Shown here: one piece after another, positions 8,996 through 19,900 of the stretch
How the letters are laid out: every line of letters begins with the position of its first letter
Position numbering within the stretch: the first letter of the stretch is position 1
DNA from: Symbiodinium natans
Taxonomy: Eukaryota; Sar; Dinophyceae; Suessiales; Symbiodiniaceae
NCBI GenBank assembly: GCA_905221605.1
Contig: CAJNDS010000270.1
Span: 1-45,000 of the forward strand
Length of the DNA stretch: 45,000 bases
Direction of reading: 5' to 3'
Made by a program: the position numbers and the translations under genes
Notes under the pieces: model-generated
Database searches by the model: none
What the model saw: the letters and a program-made list of their open reading frames with translations, nothing else
What the model was told of the DNA's origin: nothing

Positions 8996-11628
8996 CTTCT
9001 CGGAGAGAAACTTCTTCAAGCACGTGTTGTTGCTGGGTCTAACACCGCAGTCCTCGCTCCAGCAACTTGGCCAACACCTTTAAAGGGGCTTTGGGTTTAG
9101 GGAGCAGAACCAATCTGACAGAGAGTCTTCACTCGGGAGGGTTTCCGCGATGTGTGCCAGCACGTTCAGCTTAGTGTGACCATTCGTTCCCGTCTGTCTG
9201 CCTGCTGGGATTTTGCCAGATCGCCGCGCTGTGCATAGCCTTTCGCCAGCGTGTTGTACCTCGTATGGAGGATTCAGAGACTGAGTGAGGGGACAAGTTT
9301 CGAAGTAGTGCCTGCAGTGTGGTATCTTGGACTGAGTTCCTAACTTGTTTGGGAACTTTAGCCCGGACTGAAACACGATTGGATGGGTTCTCTTAGAAGT
9401 TCGGCGGGTCCAAGCCTAGGCAGTTTAAATCGCTTGCCAACCCAACCCCCCGCCCGCATCCCTTTCAGGATCCTCGGGCATCATTGAGGGTGTGAGCAGT
9501 AGGCGGTTGTAGGCTTTCTGGAGGGGGGGGAGGGGGCAGGTGGGGCTCCACTCCCTCGCGTGCTGCAGGTGCTTGTAACTGAGAACGGAAGTGCCCAGAC
9601 GCATGGTAAGCTGCGGGCGACACGATGTCGGCACTTGGGGCCTGTCGCACAAGTTGCAGTGTCAAGCTGCCCCGGCTGCAGCGCCGAGTCGACAGACAGA
9701 AGCACGTAGAAGCACGTCAACAGCTTCTACATGGCTATTGGGACATTGCATGGGCTTCTCCAGAATGGATGTCTTGCACACATCACTACTGTGCTTGAAC
9801 TAGCACTCACACTTGCCAAATCGAACAACGACAACTGCAGCCTATCCTGACTCAAGCCGGACTGTGTCCTAGGCACATGACCGGCAATGCCGGGCAGTGC
9901 TGCGCTATGAGCTAGGCCTCCGCCAACAAGGCCTCAACTTCCTCACATGTGCCGGCGAACTGTTTAAAGGCTAACAGTTAGGCTCAGAGTGATATGGATC
10001 TACTTCAGTCCTCGATTTGGTCTGCAACAACGCCAGTGCTCAGAGCCACATTCATGGCCAGGGTGTCCACCTCCACACCACGACCTCGGGTGTGTGGAAC
10101 ACTGCTTTATGTTCCATGTTGGCACGTGGGTTGCTGATTCTGTCTTCCTTGGCTGATGATAAACACGGCTGTCATGGCGAACCTGGTGTATGAAGAGAAC
10201 GAAGTCATAATATTAATACAGCATTATAAGGAATGCATGAATGCTGCATTAATAGTATGAGCGGAGTGTATGAGTGAAAGAGAGCACGAAGTAAGCGAAT
10301 TCACGTCCATGTTGCCCTTTTCTTGTTCACTTATTCACGGGCCTTTTGTATTCTTATTAACTGGCCCGTAATAATAGTACGAAGTGAGTGAGTGAACAAG
10401 AAGGCGCGCGAGTGAAACGAACAAGCGAACGCAGTGCACACATGAACGAAGTGAAGAGATTTAGAGTGGCTTCGCGAGTTTACTTATTTATTATGCGAAG
10501 CCGTGAGGATAACACTAGAACTACGAAGAGAAGACTATTTAACTGGCATTAAAAGGACGAAATGGAATGTCGGACGCATGAATGAAACTTTGTCTGAAGT
10601 GTATCTGCTTCAATATAAGAACTCGTGGATAGCAAAAAGTCTAGCCCACTGGACGACAGAATGTGGTGATAGCTGCCAGGTGTCAGCTTGGGAATAGTCA
10701 ATGGACGAAGTTGCCACGAAGCAACATACCGATGGCATGGCAACTCACATGCAAAATGCAATACTGCGACGTCGACTGCTGACAAGTCCTGGAAGGAAAT
10801 ATGGCAGGATCTCGGCCGTCCCAGTTTGAGCAAGGAGATGCACTGGAGAATAGTTTGGAACAGCACAGATCCCTTTTCCCCCCCCCGACACACATTAGGG
10901 ACCATTGGGGACCCACGATTGCAGTGGTTAATCGAGAGATGAATAGGCATAGCGAGGTGGGTTCAGGGTAACTGCAGCTTAAGCAGGAGTCAGATTGTCA
11001 CATTGTGGACATGGTCCTGGAGGCTTCGAGAATTCAGTGGCCAAGATCTCCTCCCAATGGCCTGTTGCCCGTGGAGCACACCTTAACACCCCCTACGTCC
11101 GATCCAAACCGCCAAGGGAGGTAAACTTAAACCCAATGCAGGTGGTACCTTTCATCGAGAAGCGGGAACTGCAAACATTGCAGAGATGGCTGGAAAACCA
11201 AGCCACATAGGGGCCGTTCTAATGTCATGTCGGCAAAAAGGGGCCAAGCGCAAACCCCCCCCCCCTCCCCCAAAGCATCCAAAGCCTAGTGCTTCTATGG
11301 AGATGTTGTAATGTGGCATCGCTCTTTGTCATTCGGGGCTTTGGGGTTCGGATTCGGGGATGCTATGTTAGTTCTGTTCAGGTCCAAAAAGTAGACTCCG
11401 CTTATGTCCTGAAAGTACCCCTGGCAATTGCCAACAGGGCTTAGGGCTTTGGGTGGTCTTGGTGCCTATGACCAGACTAATCCGCAACCATTTTGCAGAA
11501 CAAGGCCTGGGCGAGCCCGCTTCACCAGTATGCGCAGAGTAGTTCCAAGGAATGGCGGAAGCGTGTTCGGCATGTTTGTGATCAAAAATCAAAAGTACAT
11601 TGTGGTAGCAAGCAAGATGTCTACGCAC
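8996..11628. other. Unassigned region between PPR exon groups
   Basis: Mostly without recognisable genes. A minus-strand frame at about 9080-9200 (TKLNVLAHIAETLPSEDSLS) is mildly protein-like. A hairpin cluster at 10211-10502 is listed separately. Short C-runs occur at about 10870-10880 and 11257-11272. If the two PPR exon groups belong to one gene, this is a 2.6-kb intron or holds exons I missed. Confidence 0.4.
10211..10502. repeat. Cluster of three hairpin-forming inverted repeats
   Basis: Three inverted repeats within 300 bases. First: arms 10211-10225 and 10240-10254 (TATTAATACAGCATT against AATGCTGCATTAATA, 14 of 15 pairs, loop 14). Second: 10320-10343 (TTCTTGTTCACTTATTCACGGGCC) pairs with GGCCCGT at 10363-10369 and TGAGTGAGTGAACAAGAA at 10385-10402, with about 15 unpaired bases in the right arm. 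Third: GGCTTCGC at 10468-10475 against GCGAAGCC at 10495-10502, perfect, loop 19. The sequence between them is full of GAAGTGAG/GCGAAC-type words. It looks like a structured non-autonomous mobile element, but no target-site duplication was found. Confidence 0.6.
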
Positions 11629-11835
11629 CGCTGTGATCGCCCGACTGGAGATGGTCCAACTGAGATCAGCACGTCTCATGTCACGAATGGTCCACAGAGT
11701 TGCAGGCCAATCCTGCTCACATGTGTGCACACCTTGACGCTGTCATCTAGGCTCCATGTAAAACAACCGCGACTCAAGGTAGTCTGGGTCAGGTCAGCCT
11801 GCCGCATGCTGTGCACCCGCAACAAAGTCATGTAC
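11629..11835 (-). CDS. PPR-like exons
   Basis: Two minus-strand exon candidates with the PPR pattern. One starts at 11835 after TCGTTGCAG and reads YMTLLRVHSMRQADLTQTTL then SR. The other, 11629-11712, starts after GTGAGCAG and reads DWPATLWTIRDMRRADLSWT then ISSRAITA, ending at a GT donor. DMRRADLxxTxxSRxAITA matches the PPR consensus MxxxxLxPTxxSxNAAIxAC. The 3' edge of the first exon is uncertain: the GT at 11767 leaves a phase mismatch and a 55-nt intron. Orientation and family agree with the PPR exons at 8-9 kb, so this may be the N-terminal part of the same protein or a separate PPR gene. Confidence 0.45.
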
Positions 11836-12506
11836 CTGCAACGAACTACTTCCAGCGTTCGAATAGGACAAGCTCTTCTTGTGCAGGCTACAAGTAACTT
11901 CGAAGCTTTACAATGGCGGGGCACGCCCTGATAGACGGCGTGCTCACAGTGGCAAGAACTCGGCGCAGGCTCGAATGATTGGCACCCAGAACGAACCAAG
12001 TAACCAAGTTCAGAACCTTTGAAGAATTGGATGGCCCGGTTCAGCTCACCTACCTGCAAAAGGATCGCAAGGCAACTCCTCCAATACCAGAAGTGGGCAG
12101 GTGCTGCCGCATGATCATCCCAGACATTTGTGCGCTCCGCGGAACACACCTGCCTCAACTGCGAAGTTGATGAGACAGCTCAAGGTCACCTGCTGCATTC
12201 TCGTTCCACGTGACCCTTTTCTGACGTTCTGACATGCAAGACGTGCAAGCAGGGCTGAAGAAGGTTGCAAGCCATCCGCTGAGAGACGATCGAAGACCTA
12301 GGCTACTGCACAGCAAAACTGGATTGCCACTGCAGTTGCCTCTCGAACGTGATTTGATGACTCATGCCGGCACATTCACTCGCCGAAGGTCCCGACCGCC
12401 AAGGCCAGCTTGTACTTCTTCACGCCTGGCAGAAGACTCTCAAATGTTGTCGGAAAACGAGTCCACTCGAATCATGATGTCGAGTGCTCTCTGCGAACTG
12501 CATCCT

Positions 12507-13131
<625 letters not shown>

Positions 13132-13939
13132 GTCAGCAGTTAGTAGTTAGGGGCAGGTGACTGTTGATTCTTGATGATGGAAGGTCGAGCTGTGCATAAA
13201 CATGTACGTACCTTTACATATAGTGTGCGCACTTATATTAACACACATTGTGCTGTGCAGACCAGGCTTGCTTTGTGCGAAAACACTGCAGCTGGAGCAT
13301 GATTCCTCCGAACACAAATTCGCTTGTTGCAGTTCATCATGGCTTGTCACTGATGCTGTTGATGCGTGCCCTTGCGCGATTTCAACCATTCGCGAGAGCC
13401 AACACGTGTCAGGTGACCCGCAAGCTGCTTCATAGTGCTCTCATAGAAATGCAGCGGGCGGGCGACCCCCTGGCACTTTCAAGTTGCGAAAGGACTAACC
13501 ATGCAAAGCCCTATATCTGTCTGCACTCGTGCCACGATCACAAGGATCACAATGCTAAGACTTGGACCTGAGTGATCATATCATCCAGTAACCGCTCTAC
13601 CAAGTTGAAGCGGCCAGCACGAACCACACAGTAGACCTGAAGGCGGCTCTGCCATAAAAGGGCAGCGGCAAATTGGCGAAAATAATGCATCCTAATGCTC
13701 CCAGATCCTAAGAGCTTGCAGTGGACCATGCTGCTACGAAAGCAGCTGCCTCATACTGAGTCATACTGTCTCACGAAAGTCACGAAAGCTCGTGCACAGA
13801 ACAAGGAGCAGCTGGGTCAAAATAGCTGCCTCATGCTGTCGGAATAAAGGGGAACTACATTCAAAACAACTGTAATCATCAAGGGGCGCTTGCAGCCCTT
13901 TCCGTCTTGCCAGACAACTTGGAGCTGCTCTTGAAGAAC
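13132..13939. other. No gene seen
   Basis: Between the microsatellite and the coding-like frame that ends at 13940. I see only short overlapping frames on both strands and no conserved motif. Confidence 0.4.
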
Positions 13940-13941
13940 AC

Positions 13942-14664
13942 TCAGTGCTCCGGGGCGCGCACCATGGCCGAGAAGAACTCAACAGCGCTGTGTCTCGCGC
14001 CGCTGGCAGCCTGGACAAATTCATTGAAAGATACAGCAACATCCACGCGCTCTGTCACACATTTGGTTTCTTGATTGTCCGTGATCTGCTTACGTGCCAG
14101 CGGGCCAAGAGCCACCTCGGGGACTTGCATGTGCTTGTCGGCAAGGCTGCAAAGAAACTCATCATACATCTGGATCACCTGCAAGCGATGTCGCTCTTCG
14201 ATGGCGAGCCGCAATCCTGAACTAATAACTACTCTGCATGTCTTTCGACTCTGGGGCATGCCTGGTTGACGTTTCGGCTTGAGTGCCTGCGGTGCATGCA
14301 ATTTCGCAGCATGTTGGAAACACCGGCAACAAATCACCTTCCACTGAGCTTCCCAGCTGATCTCGGGCACAGGTAGCGATTTCATCCAGTCGATAAGAGG
14401 CCTCGGAGAGAGCGGCGAGCCGCATGCGTTGACGAGCGACATGAGCATGTCTGAGCACATATAAGGCAAAGGCCGACGAGGAAATTCGGGCAGAGCTAAC
14501 GGATTGCCTCGGATGCGATTGGTAATCTGGCCTATGCTCACATATCTCACATGCAGTCGCCTGCAGCGAACATGCGAAAGATTGTTATTGGACAACGTGC
14601 CTTCAGCGTTCATGGATTCATTCCAGGTCTCTGGCTCTGATCGGAAAGGTGGTTTCTTCTGCAC
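13942..14664 (-). CDS. Unidentified coding-like frame, possible terminal exon
   Basis: A 240-codon open frame on the gene-bearing strand. Its second half is strongly protein-like. The segment 14094-14178 starts after an ideal acceptor (CGCTTGCAG) and ends at an ideal donor (GGCAC before GTAAGCAG); it reads VIQMYDEFLCSLADKHMQVP then EVALGPLA. The frame continues through VSFNEFVQAASGARHSAVEF to a TGA at about 13939-13941. The first half (14300-14664) is less convincing. I recognise no family. It could be a C-terminal exon with or without a short internal intron. Confidence 0.35.
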   Translation of the reverse strand: MQKKPPFRSEPETWNESMNAEGTLSNNNLSHVRCRRLHVRYVSIGQITNRIRGNPLALPEFPRRPLPYMCSDMLMSLVNACGSPLSPRPLIDWMKSLPVPEISWEAQWKVICCRCFQHAAKLHAPQALKPKRQPGMPQSRKTCRVVISSGLRLAIEERHRLQVIQMYDEFLCSLADKHMQVPEVALGPLARKQITDNQETKCVTERVDVAVSFNEFVQAASGARHSAVEFFSAMVRAPEH

Positions 14665-15202
14665 CTTGTTCTTCGGCTTGGCTCGAAAGAAAATCTACTG
14701 TTCAGTGTTCTGGAGGCCTCCCACATCTTACCAGAGGCTAAGGTCGACTTGCATGAAGCAGAGGCGTTCTGAAATTCAGGCCATGCCAAGTGTTCAAGGG
14801 TGTAGCGATGCGCAACAACGTAGAGTGACATGGGCGACAAGGTGCATCCAAATCTTGTAGACCTTTAAGTCTGCAGCTCGTTCACTGGCCGTCCAAGGCC
14901 TCACAGGCAACTTGTCGAACTTGCCAACGGGGCGACAGGTTGAGATAGGTGATCTGATAGGAGTTTAGGTACGAAACGTTTGTGTCGCCTGTTCATGCTC
15001 CTAAACGACAGGACAGAGTAATGTGTTGCAGCCATAACGCTGAACAACTGCCCGACGGCCCTCCAAAGCTGCGCTTGGCAGATGATGCACGATTTATCGA
15101 TTTATCGACAGTGTTTCGGGGCTGTGGCTCGGTGCTCTTTGTCGACCTCAGCCTCGGCGGAATGCAATGGCACGAAGGAACCAACAATTTTCAGTGGGAT
15201 CT

Positions 15203-15223
15203 CAGACTAAGAGTCTTAGTCTG
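15203..15223. repeat. Perfect 10-bp-arm palindrome
   Basis: CAGACTAAGA, G, TCTTAGTCTG: perfect 10-base arms around one central base. It resembles in length and design the palindrome at 16801-16823. Function unknown. Confidence 0.8.
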
Positions 15224-16800
15224 CGACTTCCATGAAATCAATGACGGACATCTTTCCTAGCGGATCTCCCAAAAGTCACGGGTGCTCAGCACAACAAACT
15301 ACGAAGCCAGACTTAGCATGTACAAATGACACACTCATATTCACACCGTCTCCTCATCACTGGATCCTTTGAGCTTTGCATCGATGTTCTTCTTGCCGAC
15401 GTGTCTGTGCCAGGGTGGTCCCGGACGACCCAACAACACCCCTTACTGCATCGCTCCATGCATCATCCCAGCACTGCTAGGCTGCTAGACGCCGAAGACT
15501 TGAAGAGTTCGCAGGCAAACCGCCCGAAGGGCTCTACTACCCCTGGTCTCGTGGCCTGAAGATGAAAGCCACAGAAAGGGTGACCACGAAGATCGCAAGC
15601 TCTACACCGACGGACCTGAGCACACTACGGTCCTGGATCTTTTGACTCACCATAGACTCGAGTCACAAGCTGATCAAAAGTCAACGGTGATCCTGGACTT
15701 TGACTTGACACTGGACAGAAATTGCAAGTCGCCCAAACCTGTTATAGCTGCAATACCTCGAGAATACAAAGCAGGCTGGACAACGTCATGCATGCCACTA
15801 CTATTGCATCACCCGCAAGCGCGATGGGGAGCGGATGAGATCTGGATGCAAGATTTCGTGACTCCGTGCGAGGTCCCGGCTGCAGCACTGTGGAGATGGA
15901 GTTGTTGAAGGAATCTGAGAATTGAGCAAACATCCTGGCAAGGATGCGCACTGCACTATGTTTCCAACAAGCGCGTCTGCTTGGCTCAAGGGGCCTGCAA
16001 AGCTTTGCCGCAGAAATCCTCCAAGGCCTGACAGGGCTGTCAAGCGATGCGCCTGCACTAGGAAAAGGTGCCCCGCATCCACCGTACTCGCAACAAAGAT
16101 CCACCAACAATGGCCGGGTGCCTGGAGAAGTCTGCAGAGCAGATAAAGCGCTAACCTCGAAGCAAGGATTTCTGCAGGTAAGCAGCTTCAAGAGTCAGAT
16201 CAATGTCATGCCTAGCAGCATCTTGTTGACCTCCTGCGCCCAAGGCCGCGACTAGAAGCGTAGTTAAATCGGCATGGCATGACTTGGCAGCACCGCAAGA
16301 GCCGAAACAGCATGATCGGCAGCGGATACCGAGTGGACATGCTCAAGCTTTCAAGCTGCACAAAGCTGATTTCCAGAAATACAACTGATATCCGAGATTA
16401 TACAGGATTTCGCTCGTCCCCGTCAGGACCCGAGATTCTCAAGCCCTGAGCACGAAAGACAACGGGAAGCCATGGATGCCTATCGGAGTTCCGGAAACCG
16501 TACTATCTGAACAGGCACTGGTTGGGCCTCTTGGGGTGCATCTTAGCTGGACTGGACGCCAGCCCTACAGACATATCCAGACTCGCAGCTATTGCCACAT
16601 CTTGCCACCCCACTGCAGCCCCAAAGTCCAAGTGGCGCTAATGTTAAGGAGTTGCCCACCAGGCGGGCAAGCTGACAAAACGTGCGAGCACACTGTGCGC
16701 ACCTATGCTGGTGGAGTGAAAGGGGAACGTCCAATCAATTTCGAAGCCTCTTCTCATCATCCAATTTTCGCCACTCGAAGCTTGCCATGGCTAGCTGTCC

Positions 16801-16823
16801 GACTCAGAGTCCGACTCTGAGTC
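16801..16823. repeat. Perfect 11-bp-arm palindrome
   Basis: GACTCAGAGTC, C, GACTCTGAGTC: perfect 11-base arms around one central base. Both this and the 21-base palindrome 1.6 kb to the left lie just downstream of the kinase gene. They could be binding sites or RNA hairpins; nothing in the sequence decides. Confidence 0.8.
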
Positions 16824-16991
16824 ACTCGCTAGCTCCAGCCCCTGGCAACATGTGTTCACATCTGTTCGTCCTTTGGGGGTGGAACTGTGCAACACAACAA
16901 CCCAGGCCTGAACCCAATCACGGTGTGCCTGCCCAGGGATACTGACCGAGGCAGCCACAAGGAAGCTGAATCTAATACCGTTGCGATCTCA

Positions 16992-19900
16992 CTACATGTC
17001 TTGACTAGACCCCTTCATGGTAGCAACGATAGTAACTCGCAGAAACTTCTTTAGCCCCTCTGCAGCAATTGAGTAGGTCCTGTGGGCGGTCAATTTTCTG
17101 AAAGGCGTTTTGATGTGATACTCAGCCAAAGAGGCCTGGGCCAGCGCAAGGGCACGCTCGCTCTTCTCCTCGCGACTCACAGATGTCCAAAATCGCGCAG
17201 CAAAACCATTCAGTGTCTGTACGCTAGGCTAGAGTGAGCTGATTCTCATTGCAATGTGGTAGGGTGGCACAGCTTCGACATGCTTTGTGGGCTAGGTTTG
17301 GTTCGGGAAAGGCTTTCGCTGAGAAAGGTTGCACCGCAACTAACGGCCAGGACCCTGCCTTTGGCGTGGCGTGGTGCTCGCACTCGGGGAGGCAGTGTGC
17401 AAGGGAGGCCTCGTTCGCAAGGCTTTGTGTCAAGCTGCCGAGAGGTGCAGGTCTCGGATCCAACTTGTTAGGCCCACGGACCTCTGCCTGTGCCGCTGCG
17501 CTACTCCGAACCTCCCAAAGCCGGCAAAAATGGGAGGGTCATCAGCAAGACACTTCACAACGAAACAACCAGAGCTTTCTCAAACGGCGGTTGCGCAGGT
17601 GTGCCTGCAAAGGGATCGGCTGTGGGAGAGATCTCTTTACGCGTCCAGAGAGCCATGCATGGCGAACAGCCTGCAGGATGCTCAAACCCTGCGACTCCAC
17701 ACACATCTTCGCACGCTTCAAACTCCACACTCTGCAAGTACGGTGCATGGTGCTGCACCTCCGCCGCTGTACAACGATTGTTTGGGTCCTGGCAAAGCAC
17801 CGAAACTGAAGCCAAGACTTAAGAAACCAATCAGAGCATGATACTGACGTATGCTGTGAGCAGAGTGTTCAAAACCATTCACCGTGGAGCTCGTCCTTCT
17901 CCAGCAGTCTGGAAAGGAAATCCCTGCATCTGCTTGAAACCTCCACCAAGGTAAGTGCCAAGGTATGGCTGCGCATCCCCAACCGTCTACATTGAGTCTA
18001 CATGTGCGGTCTACGACGAGCCTACGGGGCCTGCGACCATTCGACCCTTCATTACTTCAGCAGTGACACTGTATGTCAACAGGACAGTGTACATGCATAG
18101 TACATGTTGCTACATGTGTATAATATATATGTATATATACGTATACACATTGTTTCAGGACATGGGACATGCGCACATGTTCGGCAAATGGCCTTGTGGC
18201 TACCATCCTTCGACCTGAGCTGCTGGTAACATCTGGTAACGTTGTGTCTTGATGTCAATGTGCTGGCCTCATGACACTGTGAGGAGTCTCTTCAGTGATT
18301 CTCCAGTTTGTCTCATTTCCCAAACGCGACGCAGAGCTCTGATGCGATTGTCAAGGCTTTTCGAGTACGTTGATATACGTTGAACCCAAGACAAGGGCAA
18401 CATGAGCCAGCGTGCAGGGCATGGACTCGAACGTTGAACAAATTTGCTTGATAGTCGATGTCGGGATCAAGGACATAATGAAGCCTTTGGCGGAAGGACA
18501 GGGAACGTCAGGCATGGCGGTCCAGCAGAATGAGTTGATGGCAAGGCGGCAATGACAAGCTTGGGCACAACTGCAACATCGCAAGCTAAGCCCGCAACTC
18601 GAAGCTTGGAAACGAGTCTTTGCTGCAAACAAGTCGGGCAAGCCTCAGCAAGCAACAACCACCAAGTAGCACCAAGCTACTCCCGAAAGCAACTGTGAGT
18701 GGAGCCCGAATCGGCCAGGTCGTTTGGCAGCAGACATGAACACATAGAGGGCTTGCTATTTACAGCTGCCGCGACAAAACATAGTTACTTAGTAAGTTAA
18801 AACCAAGTAAAAACTCGGTAGATTTTTCTGGCCAACAAACCTCACAAGCACCAACGACGGCGAGGCAACCTTTTTCAGGCATGCCCTTCTTGGCGGCTCG
18901 GCGGTTTGAGATGCTCAGATGCTGGCTTCAATGAGTTCTCTGCATGGTAGGGCAGCTGACCTCGAAGCACTTACCGCCAAGACTCGAAGCACTCGAAACA
19001 GAGCGAAGTGAAATGAAGTGAGGTTCTCAGGGAGGCACCCAGAAGCGCCATGTACAGCACGACTCCGGCAGCATAGACATCCACCTTGGCACCATACCTG
19101 GAGCCACAGCTGCCCAGGACGGGGCAACGTGACGTAGAACACTCGACAACCTTGCCTGGAGCCGAAGCGCTTCTTCCAAATGGGCACCGCGCCTTCCTCC
19201 CAACGGGAGAGAAACAAGCCGCACGCCCAAAGCCCTAAACCACACAAGTGAATGAGCCCAACCTATAACCTAAAGGATCTGTCTAATTTTAGACGCTCCG
19301 GCACCATCCTTCTTTTTTCAGGGGCATGCGCATCGAAAAAACCCACAAGCGTGAGTTTGCCAACCTCTGACTTCCCTGGTATATTTCGGACAAAGCAATC
19401 CACTCGGTTTTGGCTGTTCCCGTTCTCGGATGCAAGCTTTCTGTCAAATTCAGGGTAATTACTGTCTTGCTGTTATTTTGCGACCCTTTTCATAGTGAGG
19501 CTTTCCGGAGCTGGCAGCACCCACTCACAATAACGGTCGGTGTAACTTTCGCGAGAGGCGCGCTGTCTTTGGTAGTGTCTTTCGCCCTACACTTGCAATC
19601 ATGAAACAACTCTCAGCTACAGGACCAGCGCAGGCGAGGAATCGATTACATTGGCCGGGAGAACTCTGGGGCCCGGGTTTTCACGCTGGACTGACTCCTG
19701 TGTAGCCCAGATTTCAGGCGCGCAGCAGGCCGGCGTCCTGAGCAGTGACCAACACAATGACAATGTCTCGAAAGCAGAATGTTCCGACACATCTGCAGTG
19801 AGGAGACCTGGAGAGTCTCTGGAATTCTGAGACTTGCACCCACAAACAATATCAAAAGCACGGTCACTTGGTCGCCAGCAGCACTCCTGCTTGACTCTGC

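Larger units (their letters stand above)
14665..16990. other. Unassigned region, two perfect palindromes
   Basis: Downstream side of the kinase gene. Minus-strand frames at 15850-16060 (ALSGLGGFLRQSFAGPLSQA; HSAVRILARMFAQFSDSFNN) overlap in different frames and are mildly protein-like. I looked for calcium-binding EF-hand loops that would extend a CDPK and did not find a convincing one. Two short perfect palindromes are listed separately. Confidence 0.35.

Noticed and set aside
15975-15995. TTGGCTCAAG, like the end of the dinoflagellate spliced leader
   Set aside because: Only about ten bases match; the upstream part of the leader is absent, so chance is sufficient.
17731-17758. Extension of the DPNNR exon through QHHAPYL
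   Set aside because: Splicing at the GT after GCGGAG joins to AVRHAWLSG, the true HPWL-type block.
18455-18520. SAKGFIMSLI as the kinase subdomain X/XI exon
   Set aside because: No donor allows a phase-0 join to DPNNRCTAAE; the exon candidate ending at 18278 fits better.
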